Shown here piece after piece: positions 43,514-52,401 of a stretch of DNA of 57,959 nt. Position numbers and translations under genes: made by a program. The notes below the pieces were generated by a model. That model worked only from the letters and a program-made list of their open reading frames with translations. It was not told the origin of the DNA and made no database searches. Within the stretch, counting starts at the first letter, position 1. Every line of letters starts with the position of its first letter. The DNA is from Halanaerobiales bacterium (GTDB lineage Bacteria > Bacillota > Halanaerobiia > Halanaerobiales > DTU029), in NCBI GenBank assembly GCA_022360715.1, contig JAKSCG010000053.1:1-57959 (forward strand). Direction: 5' to 3'.

Positions 43514-44968
43514 TTAGCTTTTTTCCTTTTTAGTAAGTAGTCTCCGGGCGACTTGTGGTTTGATCAATGTACCCGGTCCCCCGATACAACCACCCTGGCA
43601 ACCCATCCCTTCTAGAAAATCAGCCTTTAAACTCCTGTTTTTCACTTTATTTAAGGCCTGTATACAGGCTTCGATCCCATCGGCTGACTCTATTCTCAAA
43701 TCATCCTGACCAATTTCCTGTTTAATTGCTGCCCCTACTCCACCGGCCCGGCAAAAATTCTCTGCCGTATTGGATGGTTTACTTTGATAATAAGGTCCGG
43801 GTGAACTTGCTTTTTCCGGTATTTCTGCCAGGTTAATCCCTGCTCCGACCAGTAATGCGGTTAATTCCTCAAAGGTCAGGACGGCATCAATCAGTCCCTG
43901 CCCCTCTTCATAAGCTTCTACTTTTTTACTGATACAGGGACCGATAAATACGGTTTTGATTTGTTGATCTTCCCGCAGCCGGCGGGCAATTTTGAGCATC
44001 GGGGATTCGGTAGTGGAGATATGATCGATTAAAGCAGGGAAGTGTTTATGGACCAGTTGCTTAAAGGAAGGACAACAGGAGTTAAACATCATCCCGTTAT
44101 TTTCCTCAATGCGCTCCCGCAACTCTGCTCCCTCTTCCCGAATCACCTGGTCAGCCCCTTCGGCTACCAGATAAGCATCGGCAAAACCGAGCTTTTTCAA
44201 CCCGTCAGCAAGAATATTTTCATTAATGCTGAGCCCAAACTGCCCAATCAGGGAAGGGGCCAGCAGGGCTATTACCTGCTCCCCCGGATTCCTCAACATC
44301 TTAAAGACTGTAGTTATCTCCGACTTAAATGAGATCGCCCCAAAAGGACAGGCTACTGTACAGGCAGCACAACCCAGACAATTGTCATAATTGATCTGAA
44401 CAGTACTTTTTTCGCCAGGTACAATTGCCTCAACCGAGCAAGCCCTGTTACAGGGACGCTCAATTTCAATAATTGCCCGATAGGAACAGGCTTTGATACA
44501 AAGACCACACTCAATACATTTCTCCCGCTCAATAAAGGCCTGATTCCCGACAATAGTAATCGCGTCCCGTGGACAGGTATTAACACAACTATGGGCGACA
44601 CAATTCCGGCAGGCATTTGTTACGATAATCTTATCGATTGAACAGTGATCACAGGCTTCATCAATAATATAGATAAAGGGCGGTGCCGGCTTATAACGAT
44701 CATTGGTCAGTACTTCGGCCGCAATCTCCTTCAGGGTAATTTCTTCCGGATAATTAGCCGGGTTTACCCCCAGGGCCAGCTTGATCCGCTCGCGCAGGAT
44801 CGCCTTTTCTTTATACTGACAACAACGATAACTGTGTACACCATCGGAAATTATTTTTTGGGGGATTGATTCAATCCCTGCGACCAGCTGATTGCTAAAC
44901 AGTAAGGAAGCCACTTCTTTTAATACTTTTCTTCTTATTTTAGTAACTTCTGATACGATCTGAGCCAT
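43514..44968 (-). CDS. hfsD: [FeFe]-hydrogenase-type protein, hfsD-like
   Basis: 484 residues. Several ferredoxin-type [4Fe-4S] sites (CRNCVAHSCVNTCPRDA; CIECGLCIKAC; CLGCAACTVACPFGA) lead to the H-cluster domain with L1 FNSCCPSF, L2 IGPCISKKVEA and L3 EGMGCQGGCIGGPG. L1 differs from the classical TSCCPxW, as in group B-like hydrogenases. The ATG at 44968 has GGAGGG 6 bases upstream; a longer N-terminal start has no SD. Last gene of the five-gene cluster. Likely partner of the [2Fe-2S] protein 13 bases upstream. The hfs name rests on gene order remembered from Thermoanaerobacterium. Confidence 0.85.
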   Translation of the reverse strand: MAQIVSEVTKIRRKVLKEVASLLFSNQLVAGIESIPQKIISDGVHSYRCCQYKEKAILRERIKLALGVNPANYPEEITLKEIAAEVLTNDRYKPAPPFIYIIDEACDHCSIDKIIVTNACRNCVAHSCVNTCPRDAITIVGNQAFIEREKCIECGLCIKACSYRAIIEIERPCNRACSVEAIVPGEKSTVQINYDNCLGCAACTVACPFGAISFKSEITTVFKMLRNPGEQVIALLAPSLIGQFGLSINENILADGLKKLGFADAYLVAEGADQVIREEGAELRERIEENNGMMFNSCCPSFKQLVHKHFPALIDHISTTESPMLKIARRLREDQQIKTVFIGPCISKKVEAYEEGQGLIDAVLTFEELTALLVGAGINLAEIPEKASSPGPYYQSKPSNTAENFCRAGGVGAAIKQEIGQDDLRIESADGIEACIQALNKVKNRSLKADFLEGMGCQGGCIGGPGTLIKPQVARRLLTKKEKS

Positions 44969-44981
44969 GATTATCCCTCCG

Positions 44982-45227
44982 TTATTGTAACAGGATTCTT
45001 TCGATCCGGTCATTAAGTAACTCAGGTGTAGCATTGGCCAACTGGCAATCCCCTACTTTAACCTGTGGACCTTGACTACAATTATTCATACAACTGATAT
45101 ATTTAATATCCAATTGTGCTTTGACTTTCTCGGAAAGGCGTTCCAGGTATTCTATGATTAAATTACTCCCCATTAAATGACAGGAAGTACCTACACACAC
45201 CTCAATCTTTAATTTCTGGTCATTCAC
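44982..45227 (-). CDS. thioredoxin-like [2Fe-2S] ferredoxin (NuoE-like)
   Basis: 81 residues with the NuoE/HydC-like cluster ligands CVGTSCHLMGS and CMNNCSQGPQVKVG. GTG start with GGGGGG about 7 bases upstream. It is a paralogue of the protein at 48107-48352; each hydrogenase-type protein in the operon has such a partner just before it or separated by the phosphatase gene. Electron transfer to the hydrogenase domain is inferred. Confidence 0.9.
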   Translation of the reverse strand: MNDQKLKIEVCVGTSCHLMGSNLIIEYLERLSEKVKAQLDIKYISCMNNCSQGPQVKVGDCQLANATPELLNDRIERILLQ

Positions 45228-45239
45228 GCTAATTCCCCC

Positions 45240-46394
45240 CTAATATGTTTCGATATTGACCTCTTTACCCATATCCCTTAAGACATTCACCAGGTGACCG
45301 ACCACTACCGGGCGGGGTTTCAACTGGAGCGATTCCATCATTTCTTTATGAGCCGGGTTGGTGGAAGTCCCCATCAGGAAAGTAATTTCATCGGCCAGAT
45401 ACAGGTTCTGCGCCAGTTGACTGGCCCCGTCATCAGCCTTTTTTAACCCGTTTCCCTCCATATAATGCTGTAATCTTTCCAGTGCTTTATTCAAGGTCAG
45501 GATTCCTTCGGTAACCAGATCAATCCCGGCAATACTTGCTACTGGCGGTACACTGGGGTCAGTATATTCCAGGCTAATCTCGATCTCCCGACCGGTCTGC
45601 CGGGAAAGCATATTCCCGGTAGCCCCTCCGCAAACTATCTTCTTCCAGGACTGGATGCCGGTAAAGTTTTCCACTACTATTTTATCCAATTTCTGATCGG
45701 CCGGTGGCCCGGTTAATAAAACTACCTTTCTCGGTATCCGCCCCTTGATCGCGATACTGGTTGAATCATCACCGGCTTTTCCTAAATAACAGGCATCGGT
45801 TAAAGCAATGATTTTGTCGGTTACCGCCTGGGCCGATTCGCTATTCAGGTCTCTTTTAAAAATATTTTCCAGTAAACGCTCCCTACCCAACCCTAATTTA
45901 AAGAGTCCGCCCACTCCGGCATTAATAACGCCGTCACTGACCAGGATCAATAGGTCGTCGACATCAATACGAAAAAAGGATTCAAATACCTCTTTACCGG
46001 CGATCATCCTTTGTTGTTTATTGATCTTTAACAGCTGATTATCCCTGACCAAGATCAGGGCCGGATTATCATACTCAATCAGGTGGGCTGTTCCATCATA
46101 ATTTATTTTGAGGATGGAAAGGGTAGAATAGGCAATATCCCTTACTTTACAGATCGGGAGAGTATCGGCAATTGTGGCGAAAACCTGTTCCAGACCCAGC
46201 TTCCTTTTTAATAATCCGGCCGCAATCTGGGTAGAGAGGATCGAAAGGATACTGGCTTTGATCCCGCTACCTAGTCCATCAGATAGGATAATCGTGACCG
46301 AGTCTTTCCCTTCGATGATCCGGCTGGTATCACCACAGACCTCTTCCTCTTTTTTGGAAAGACTGGCTATTCCAATATCAACTCTTATCTTCAC
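45240..46394 (-). CDS. hfsC: SpoIIE-like PP2C serine phosphatase of the hydrogenase operon
   Basis: About 384 residues. PP2C metal-binding Asp motifs: CGDTSRI, ILSDGLGSGIKAS, LILVSDGVINAG and GKAGDDSTSIAIK, followed by a C-terminal region (about 230-384) with the repeated kinase/hydrogenase-operon-specific sequence LLTGPPADQK and FLMGTSTNPAHKEM. A GTG at 46394 gives the best SD (GCGAGG); it overlaps the hydrogenase gene by 17 bases. In hfs clusters such a phosphatase is encoded between the two hydrogenase genes, implying serine phosphorylation control linked to redox sensing by the PAS hydrogenase. Confidence 0.85.
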   Translation of the reverse strand: MKIRVDIGIASLSKKEEEVCGDTSRIIEGKDSVTIILSDGLGSGIKASILSILSTQIAAGLLKRKLGLEQVFATIADTLPICKVRDIAYSTLSILKINYDGTAHLIEYDNPALILVRDNQLLKINKQQRMIAGKEVFESFFRIDVDDLLILVSDGVINAGVGGLFKLGLGRERLLENIFKRDLNSESAQAVTDKIIALTDACYLGKAGDDSTSIAIKGRIPRKVVLLTGPPADQKLDKIVVENFTGIQSWKKIVCGGATGNMLSRQTGREIEISLEYTDPSVPPVASIAGIDLVTEGILTLNKALERLQHYMEGNGLKKADDGASQLAQNLYLADEITFLMGTSTNPAHKEMMESLQLKPRPVVVGHLVNVLRDMGKEVNIETY

Positions 46395-48114
46395 CGGTCC
46401 TCGCCTCTTTCTCATTCATTATTTCAACTAATTCCAGCAGGGTTGATTTAGTCTCGGCGGTACTTTCCCCCAGCAGACTGGCTATCTCCTGTGCTACCTT
46501 CATTTGCTCGCGGATGACCCTTTTGGCCCGTTCCAGTGCCCCCTGTTTCATGTTATCAATCTCTGTCTTCCGCCTCTCCTCTTCCGTGACATCAGTCATA
46601 ATCGCTATAATTACTCCGTATTTTTCCAGGGGATAGATATTCTCCCTGGTAATCAACCCATATTCCCGGTACTCTTTATATTTATCGACAATCCTCTTTT
46701 TCTGCTGCCAGACATAAAGATAATCGGCCGGGTCAACAAAAGCTGAAATGTGGCGACCTTTTGCTTTAACACCCTTGCGGTTCAGCATCTGATTAGCGGC
46801 CGGGTTAAACTCCTGAATGATCATCTCTTCATCGACAATAATCACAGCGTTCATCGAGCTATCAACCACCGCATTGGAGAGCGATTCGGCCCTGGCCCGC
46901 ATATAGGGAACACACATTTTGGGTTCAGCCAGGCCCTGATATACAGCGATCGCCTTATCCCGGCAACTATGATAGCCACAACCGCCACAATCAGTCTCAT
47001 CTTCGGCCGTAAATTTCCCGGTCAAAGCCAGGATCTTTCTGATCTCTTCTGCCGATGGCAAGGGGAAATCCTTTTGCCGGACCTTAACATGTTTTTTAGC
47101 CAGAGAAATCTTACCCATTTTATCCTTATTCCCGGTAATAGCGTCAGTCCGCTGAGCAAGAAAATTCAGCAGGCGTTTTTTGCGGGCAGCCAGGCCCAGA
47201 CTACTATCGATCGCCGTTCCTCCGATACACCCACCCTTGCAGGCCATCGCTTCGATAAAACGTGGGGTTACATCACCCCTTTTAATATCATCGAATAAAG
47301 TCATTACTTCTTCCAGGCCGTCAACAGTAGTAACATCAGCCGTAATTGCATCTTCAATTCCCGATAAGGCCAGTATCCCCCTTGGCAAAGGATAGGAACG
47401 GGCAGTACCGGAAACAGTATCCGGAAAAGCATCAGTCAGTCGCTCCGGATCTAATTGTAACTCACTAAAGTAAGCGGTTAATTCCTCAAAAGTCAAAACA
47501 AGATCGACCGGAAGGCTTTGATCAGCCAAAGCTTCTTCCTTTTTGGCAAAACAGGGGCCAATAAAGACAACTTTCCACTCCGGACCCAGTCTCTCTTTTA
47601 ACGATTTACCGTGGATTAACATCGGGGATATCAAAGGGGCCAGAAAAGTTAATAGTTGCGGATAGTGTTTTTTAACCAGACTGACAACAGCCGGACAGCA
47701 ACTGGATATCAGGCATTCCTGCTCTTTTTTTAAATACAGGCTTTGATATTGAAGGCTAACTAACTCTGCCCCCAGGGCAGTCTCTTCAATAATCCCTACC
47801 CCGATCTTGCGCAGGGCTGCTACCAGCTTCCAGGGACTACTATAGTCGGTTGCGGCCAGATAGGAAGGAGCGAGACTAACCGCCACCTTTTCCTTATTAT
47901 CTAAAAGCCCCTCAAATTGAGCCAGTGCGGAAAGAGTGGATTTGGCATTCTGGGGACAGATCGCAATACACTCCCCACACAAAATACATTTCTCCTCAAT
48001 AACCCAGGACTGGTCCTCTTTCATCCCTGTCGCCTTTACCGGGCAATGTCTAATGCATTTGTAGCAATCACGGCATTTAGCTTCACTGGTTATAATCGTC
48101 CCCACTTTACTCAC
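46378..48114 (-). CDS. hfsB: [FeFe]-hydrogenase-like protein with PAS domain, hfsB-like
   Basis: 578 residues. N-terminal 2[4Fe-4S] ferredoxin (CRDCYKCIRHCP; CILCGECIAICP), H-cluster domain with L1 SSCCPAV (Cys139/140), L2 IGPCFAKKEEA (Cys188) and L3 EAMACKGGCIGG (Cys292/296), then a four-Cys Fe-S motif (CGGCGYHSC ... MC), a PAS domain (VVDSSMNAVIIVDEEMIIQE) and a C-terminal coiled helix. This is the layout of sensory/group C hydrogenases (HydS or HfsB). The GTG start overlaps the upstream [2Fe-2S] gene by 8 bases. It may sense H2 or redox state and signal to the adjacent phosphatase, or be catalytic as reported for hfs in Thermoanaerobacterium. Confidence 0.88.
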   Translation of the reverse strand: MSKVGTIITSEAKCRDCYKCIRHCPVKATGMKEDQSWVIEEKCILCGECIAICPQNAKSTLSALAQFEGLLDNKEKVAVSLAPSYLAATDYSSPWKLVAALRKIGVGIIEETALGAELVSLQYQSLYLKKEQECLISSCCPAVVSLVKKHYPQLLTFLAPLISPMLIHGKSLKERLGPEWKVVFIGPCFAKKEEALADQSLPVDLVLTFEELTAYFSELQLDPERLTDAFPDTVSGTARSYPLPRGILALSGIEDAITADVTTVDGLEEVMTLFDDIKRGDVTPRFIEAMACKGGCIGGTAIDSSLGLAARKKRLLNFLAQRTDAITGNKDKMGKISLAKKHVKVRQKDFPLPSAEEIRKILALTGKFTAEDETDCGGCGYHSCRDKAIAVYQGLAEPKMCVPYMRARAESLSNAVVDSSMNAVIIVDEEMIIQEFNPAANQMLNRKGVKAKGRHISAFVDPADYLYVWQQKKRIVDKYKEYREYGLITRENIYPLEKYGVIIAIMTDVTEEERRKTEIDNMKQGALERAKRVIREQMKVAQEIASLLGESTAETKSTLLELVEIMNEKEARTGEDKS

Positions 48115-48352
48115 CCTTTTTCAAGTAATCTTCTAATAAAAAAATAATATTATCTTTTGTGATATTTGTAACAATATGATCATTAAACTTAACTACCACA
48201 CCCTCTGTACATTGATTTAAGCAGAAGCAGCCACTCAATTCAACCGGCAAATCCAGCTGGTGGGAATCAATATAGTCTTTTAAAAGATTAATTATACTCC
48301 GGGAACCCTTAACATGGCATCCGCTACCAATACAGACAGTTACAGTCATCAT
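48107..48352 (-). CDS. thioredoxin-like [2Fe-2S] ferredoxin, first gene of the hydrogenase operon
   Basis: About 81 residues: ligands CIGSGCHVKGS and CFCLNQCTEGVVVKFN, the NuoE-like pattern. The start is ATG 48352 or 48349, 3-6 bases after GGAGGG. First gene of the operon, about 90 bases downstream of a consensus promoter overlapped by a Rex-type operator. Confidence 0.9.
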   Translation of the reverse strand: MMTVTVCIGSGCHVKGSRSIINLLKDYIDSHQLDLPVELSGCFCLNQCTEGVVVKFNDHIVTNITKDNIIFLLEDYLKKGE

Positions 48353-48419
48353 CAACCCTCCGTCACTTCATTTTTAGCATATCCTGGCTGTTAATTAAAT
48401 TGCTAAAATATTAGATTAA

Positions 48420-48437
48420 TTGTTATTTATTTCACAA
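48420..48437. promoter_or_regulatory. Rex-type operator
   Basis: TTGTTATTTATTTCACAA is an 18-base inverted repeat close to the known Rex consensus (TTGTTAANNNNTTAACAA / TTGTGAA-type arms), with one deviation per arm. It lies at about +3 to +20 of the hydrogenase promoter, a position suited to NADH-responsive repression. Confidence 0.65.
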
Positions 48438-48446
48438 TGCAATGGC

Positions 48447-48475
48447 ATTATAACATTGGATTATTCTTTTGTCAA
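48447..48475 (-). promoter_or_regulatory. consensus sigma-A promoter of the hydrogenase operon
   Basis: Minus strand TTGACA (48475-48470), 17-base spacer, TATAAT (48452-48447), with an extended TG before the -10. Two palindromic stretches (CCCAATTGGG at 48480-48489; GGGCA-CAAT-TGCCC at 48488-48501) lie just upstream of the -35. Confidence 0.9.
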
Positions 48476-48510
48476 GTCACCCAATTGGGGCACAATTGCC
48501 CGGTTTTACC

Positions 48511-48561
48511 ATAAAAAAGACTAAGTACTAAAAGGGTATATCTCCCCTTTAATACTTAGTC
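48511..48561 (-). terminator. terminator of the peptide transport operon
   Basis: A long stem GACTAAGTA...TACTTAGTC (48519-48527, 48553-48561) extended inward by AAA/TTT and GGG/CCC with two mismatches, followed on the minus strand by TTTTTTAT. It lies 20 bases past the oppA stop. Confidence 0.85.
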
Positions 48562-48580
48562 CCGTCAAATTAAGTAGTCT

Positions 48581-50278
48581 TTACTTCTTGCCTGATGTAT
48601 ATATAATCGTAAAATCGGTATAAGCGTGTGGATTAATATAATAACCATGGACATAATCAGCTAAAAATGTTGAATATATTCTACAATAAGTCGGAGCAAT
48701 TACCCCGGTACCAACTAAAATCTCCTCGGCATGTAAAAGCAACTCGGCCCTTGATTGTTGTTTAGTCGTAAATGCTGCTTGCACTAATAACTGACTAAAT
48801 TTCTCGGCATCAGGACCGGTCCAGCCTGATTTAGAGCTATTATAGAATCCTTTGACCGGATCATAAATCTCTAAGAGGGCATTAGGATCGTTATAATAAG
48901 GTCCCCAACCGGCGGTAGCAATATCATAATCTCCTTCATTCACTTTATCCCACATAATATTCCATTCCATCATATCAATGGTGATGGTAACCCCTAATGT
49001 TTCTTGCCAATGCTGTAACAACCACTCGGCACTCTTCTTCGAAAATTCATTAGTACCCCTGGTGGCATACCTGATCTCCATTTTGGCCGGGTCAGGGTCC
49101 AACCCTTCCTCTTTAAGTCCTTCGATCAAAAGAGCCCGGGGATCAGGATATCTTTTCTGGAGGGTTTTAATAATTTGGTTTCTTCTCCCAACCACTTCAC
49201 TATATACTTTATTGCCACAATTAACTACTGAAGGCATTAAAGAATAAAGGGGTTCGGCATTGCCGTCGACTAAGTCCTCAATATATTTCTCCCGGTCAAA
49301 ACTTAAGGAAAAAGCCAATCTGATCTTTTCACTTTTAAAGTATTTATTAGCACAATTAAAACTTAAAAATTCCGGGGCACTACCAGGTGAAGTAATTTCC
49401 TTAAAGCGACCGTCTTCTTTGATCATTCTTTTCCAGTCCGGATCAATGGGTGTTAGAACATCAATATCACCACTGAGTAGTGACTGGGCCGCTGTCCCGG
49501 GATTCTTGATTACCCGTCTTTTAATCCGATTTAGTTTGGTATTTTCGGCATCCCAGTATTTCTCGTTTTTGGTAAGGGTCATTTGTACATTCTGATTCCA
49601 GCTTTCAATAACAAAGGGTCCGTTGAGTACAACTTTATCAATTGACGAGCCATATGCTTCGCCCCATTCTTCATATTTATCCTGTCTAACCGGTTTTGCT
49701 CCATTAAGTAATTGCAGAAAATAGGCGCAGGGTTTAATTAATTTAAACTCGACAATTTTGTCACCAATGGCCCTTACACCGATGTCTTCCGGCTTTTTCC
49801 CCTCATCATATAATGCATCGGCATAATTAAGGATAATTCCGTCGAACAACCAGGCATTGGTCGAGCCAACCTCCGGTGTAGCCATTTTCCTGAATGTATA
49901 AACAAAATCATGGGCGGTGACAGGAACACCGTCATTCCATACGGCATCTTCTCTAATATAAAAAGTATAGATAGTACCATCATTACTAATTTTCCAGTCC
50001 CGGGCCACAGCCGGTGTAATCACGGCAACACTATTTTCATCAGTAAGTTTGCCCACCAACGTCTCTAAAACTAAGTTCTGTAGTCCGTTGTCCGGTGCTG
50101 TTGTATTAAGAATGGGGTTAAGACCGATCACAGCACTTCCCGAACTAAAAGTAAATTCTTGTTGTTGATCGATAGTCGGTTGAGCCTGGGCTAAACCAGA
50201 ATTTAAAGCAAAACCTCCTGTAATCAATAGAAATGCTAATGTCAATAACACTAAACTGATAGATTTTTTTCTAAACAC
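48581..50278 (-). CDS. oppA: oligopeptide ABC transporter substrate-binding protein
   Basis: 565 residues, SBP family 5. Signal peptide (MFRKKSISLVLLTLAFLLIT ... LAQAQ) without a lipobox Cys. Family stretches: AVARDWKISNDGTIYTFYIR, VWNDGVPVTAHDFVYTFRKM, LNGPFVIESWNQN, LAFSLSFDREKYIEDLVDGN and GWGPYYNDPNALLEI. GTG start behind GAGGGGG. Last gene of the operon after oppF, with a 124-base gap that holds no clear promoter. Ligand is probably a short peptide or peptide-like compound that the amidohydrolases then process. Confidence 0.92.
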   Translation of the reverse strand: MFRKKSISLVLLTLAFLLITGGFALNSGLAQAQPTIDQQQEFTFSSGSAVIGLNPILNTTAPDNGLQNLVLETLVGKLTDENSVAVITPAVARDWKISNDGTIYTFYIREDAVWNDGVPVTAHDFVYTFRKMATPEVGSTNAWLFDGIILNYADALYDEGKKPEDIGVRAIGDKIVEFKLIKPCAYFLQLLNGAKPVRQDKYEEWGEAYGSSIDKVVLNGPFVIESWNQNVQMTLTKNEKYWDAENTKLNRIKRRVIKNPGTAAQSLLSGDIDVLTPIDPDWKRMIKEDGRFKEITSPGSAPEFLSFNCANKYFKSEKIRLAFSLSFDREKYIEDLVDGNAEPLYSLMPSVVNCGNKVYSEVVGRRNQIIKTLQKRYPDPRALLIEGLKEEGLDPDPAKMEIRYATRGTNEFSKKSAEWLLQHWQETLGVTITIDMMEWNIMWDKVNEGDYDIATAGWGPYYNDPNALLEIYDPVKGFYNSSKSGWTGPDAEKFSQLLVQAAFTTKQQSRAELLLHAEEILVGTGVIAPTYCRIYSTFLADYVHGYYINPHAYTDFTIIYTSGKK

Positions 50279-50402
50279 TTTAATTCCCCCTCATTTGATG
50301 ATACTGTTGATTGAGTAACAAAGTATTAATTAAAACACCAGACTCTTTAATAATTGCTACATCACCCTTCACCACCTTTCAAAAGCGGTTTTTATCAAAA
50401 AA

Positions 50403-51362
50403 TTATCTTACCATATGACAAGCCACCAGATGCTGATCAGCAACTTCGCGCAGCGGCGGCTTATTTCTACATATTTCCTGGGCCAGTTCACAGCGGGAAG
50501 CAAATCTGCATCCTGGTTCAGGATTAATCGGACTGGCGATCTCACCCTCGATTGGTATTGTTTCTTTCCTTCTTTCCACGATCGGGTCAGGAATGGGGAT
50601 TGCCGATAATAAGGCTTTGGTATAGGGATGTAATGGCTTTTTATAGAGCTGATCACTCCGGGTAAATTCCACTAAAGTCCCTAAATACATTACCCCCACC
50701 CGGTCGGAAATATATTTGATCATGGATAAATCATGGGCAATAAACAAATAAGCCAGTCCTTTTGTCTCCTGTAGCTCGGTTAAAAGATTGACAATCTGGG
50801 CCTGGACAGAAACATCCAGGGCCGAAATGGGTTCATCACATACAATAAAATCAGGTTCAACCGCCAAAGCCCTGGCGATCCCGATTCGCTGTCGCTGTCC
50901 CCCCGAAAATTCATGCGGAAATCGAAAAATATGGCCGGGATTTAGTCCGACGGTATCTAATAACTCATAGATCTTATCTTGTCGCTCTTGACCCCGATAA
51001 AGACGATGGATATCAATCCCTTCTCCGATAATATCGCCCACGGTCATCCGCTGGTTCAGGGAAGAATAGGGGTCTTGAAATATAATTTGGGCCCTTTTGG
51101 TAAATTCCTTCTTTTCCCGGGTATTAAGTTGATGAATATTGGTACCGTCAAAGAGCACTTCTCCGCCGGTAGCATCGTATAATCCTAAAACAGTCTTCCC
51201 GCAAGTGGTTTTTCCGCAACCGGACTCTCCCACCAGCCCTAGTGTTTCTCCCCGGTATATATCAAAGCTTACATCATCGACTGCTTTTAAAATTTCTTTT
51301 CTACCAACTTTAAAATATTTTTTTAAGTTCTTAACCTGCAGCAATACTTCTTTATTGGGCAC
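50403..51362 (-). CDS. oppF: oligopeptide ABC transporter ATP-binding protein F
   Basis: 319 residues. Walker [14 protein letters not shown]-loop [14 protein letters not shown], signature [15 protein letters not shown], Walker [16 protein letters not shown], switch His FIAHDLSMI and the C-terminal oligo-HPY region with its cysteine group ([19 protein letters not shown]). A GTG at 51362 lies 9 bases after AAGGAG and overlaps oppD by 11 bases; longer starts have no SD. Confidence 0.95.
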   Translation of the reverse strand: MPNKEVLLQVKNLKKYFKVGRKEILKAVDDVSFDIYRGETLGLVGESGCGKTTCGKTVLGLYDATGGEVLFDGTNIHQLNTREKKEFTKRAQIIFQDPYSSLNQRMTVGDIIGEGIDIHRLYRGQERQDKIYELLDTVGLNPGHIFRFPHEFSGGQRQRIGIARALAVEPDFIVCDEPISALDVSVQAQIVNLLTELQETKGLAYLFIAHDLSMIKYISDRVGVMYLGTLVEFTRSDQLYKKPLHPYTKALLSAIPIPDPIVERRKETIPIEGEIASPINPEPGCRFASRCELAQEICRNKPPLREVADQHLVACHMVR

Positions 51363-52401
51363 TAGATTCAACTCCTTGCAAAAACTGTACTGGCAGGCCG
51401 GTCCGATCCGCTTTCTCATGATACAACCAGCAATAACCTTGATGGCTATCAGTAAAGTTGACGATGACCGGATATTTAACCCGACAGACCTTCATCCCAA
51501 ATTCGCACCTTGCGGCAAAGGGGCAACCAAGGGGAGGATTTATTAACTCCGGAGGTGTTCCGGCCAGTGAATATAGCTTTTCCTGATTATTAGTATTCAG
51601 TTTGGGGATCGACTTCAGTAAGGCAAAGGTATAGGGGTGTTTAGGCTGATAGAAAATTTCATCGACCGTCCCTTCTTCCACAATCTTACCGGCATACATT
51701 ACCACTACCCGATCAGCCACACTTGCTACTACCCCTAAGTCATGGGTAATTAAAATAATACCTTGATTCAATTTTTGCTGTAAATCTTTAATAAGATTCA
51801 TTATCTGGACCTGAATCGTAACATCTAATGCGGTTGTCGGTTCATCGGCAATCAATACCTTAGGGTTACAGGCAAGAGCAATTGCGATCATAACCCTTTG
51901 CCTCATCCCCCCGGAAAACTCAAAGGGATATTGCTTTAATCGCCGTCTGGCGTTTGGTATTTTTACTAACTCTAACATCGCAAGGGCCTGACTATTGGCT
52001 TGCTGCCGCGACTGATTCTGATGAATAATTAAACTCTCGGCAATTTGCTCGCCAATTTTCATAGTTGGATTCAATGATGTCATTGGATCTTGAAAAATCA
52101 TCGATATTTCTTTACCCCTAATTTTAGCCATCTCGCTCTCCGTAAAGCTAAGCAGATTCTTCCCGGCAAAAGTAATTTCCGAGTCATTACCGATTACTGC
52201 CTGCGGAGTGGGTAATAAGCGCATCACTGCTTTAGCGGTAACTGTTTTACCACAACCAGACTCCCCGACAATCGCCAGCACTTCTCCTTGTTTCAGGTGC
52301 AAATCAATACCCCTAACCGCTTGTAGAGTTCCGGTATAGGTGTTAAAGGAAACAGTTAAATTTTTTATATCAATTATTCTTTGCGCACTCATCTCATTCA
52401 C
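51352..52401 (-). CDS. oppD: oligopeptide ABC transporter ATP-binding protein D
   Basis: 349 residues. Walker [26 protein letters not shown], signature [15 protein letters not shown], Walker [30 protein letters not shown] and an oligo-HPY tail with cysteines ([14 protein letters not shown]). The start is GTG 52401, abutting the oppC stop, or ATG 52392, which has slightly better SD spacing (AGGTG, 6 bases). Confidence 0.95.
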   Translation of the reverse strand: MNEMSAQRIIDIKNLTVSFNTYTGTLQAVRGIDLHLKQGEVLAIVGESGCGKTVTAKAVMRLLPTPQAVIGNDSEITFAGKNLLSFTESEMAKIRGKEISMIFQDPMTSLNPTMKIGEQIAESLIIHQNQSRQQANSQALAMLELVKIPNARRRLKQYPFEFSGGMRQRVMIAIALACNPKVLIADEPTTALDVTIQVQIMNLIKDLQQKLNQGIILITHDLGVVASVADRVVVMYAGKIVEEGTVDEIFYQPKHPYTFALLKSIPKLNTNNQEKLYSLAGTPPELINPPLGCPFAARCEFGMKVCRVKYPVIVNFTDSHQGYCWLYHEKADRTGLPVQFLQGVESSAQ

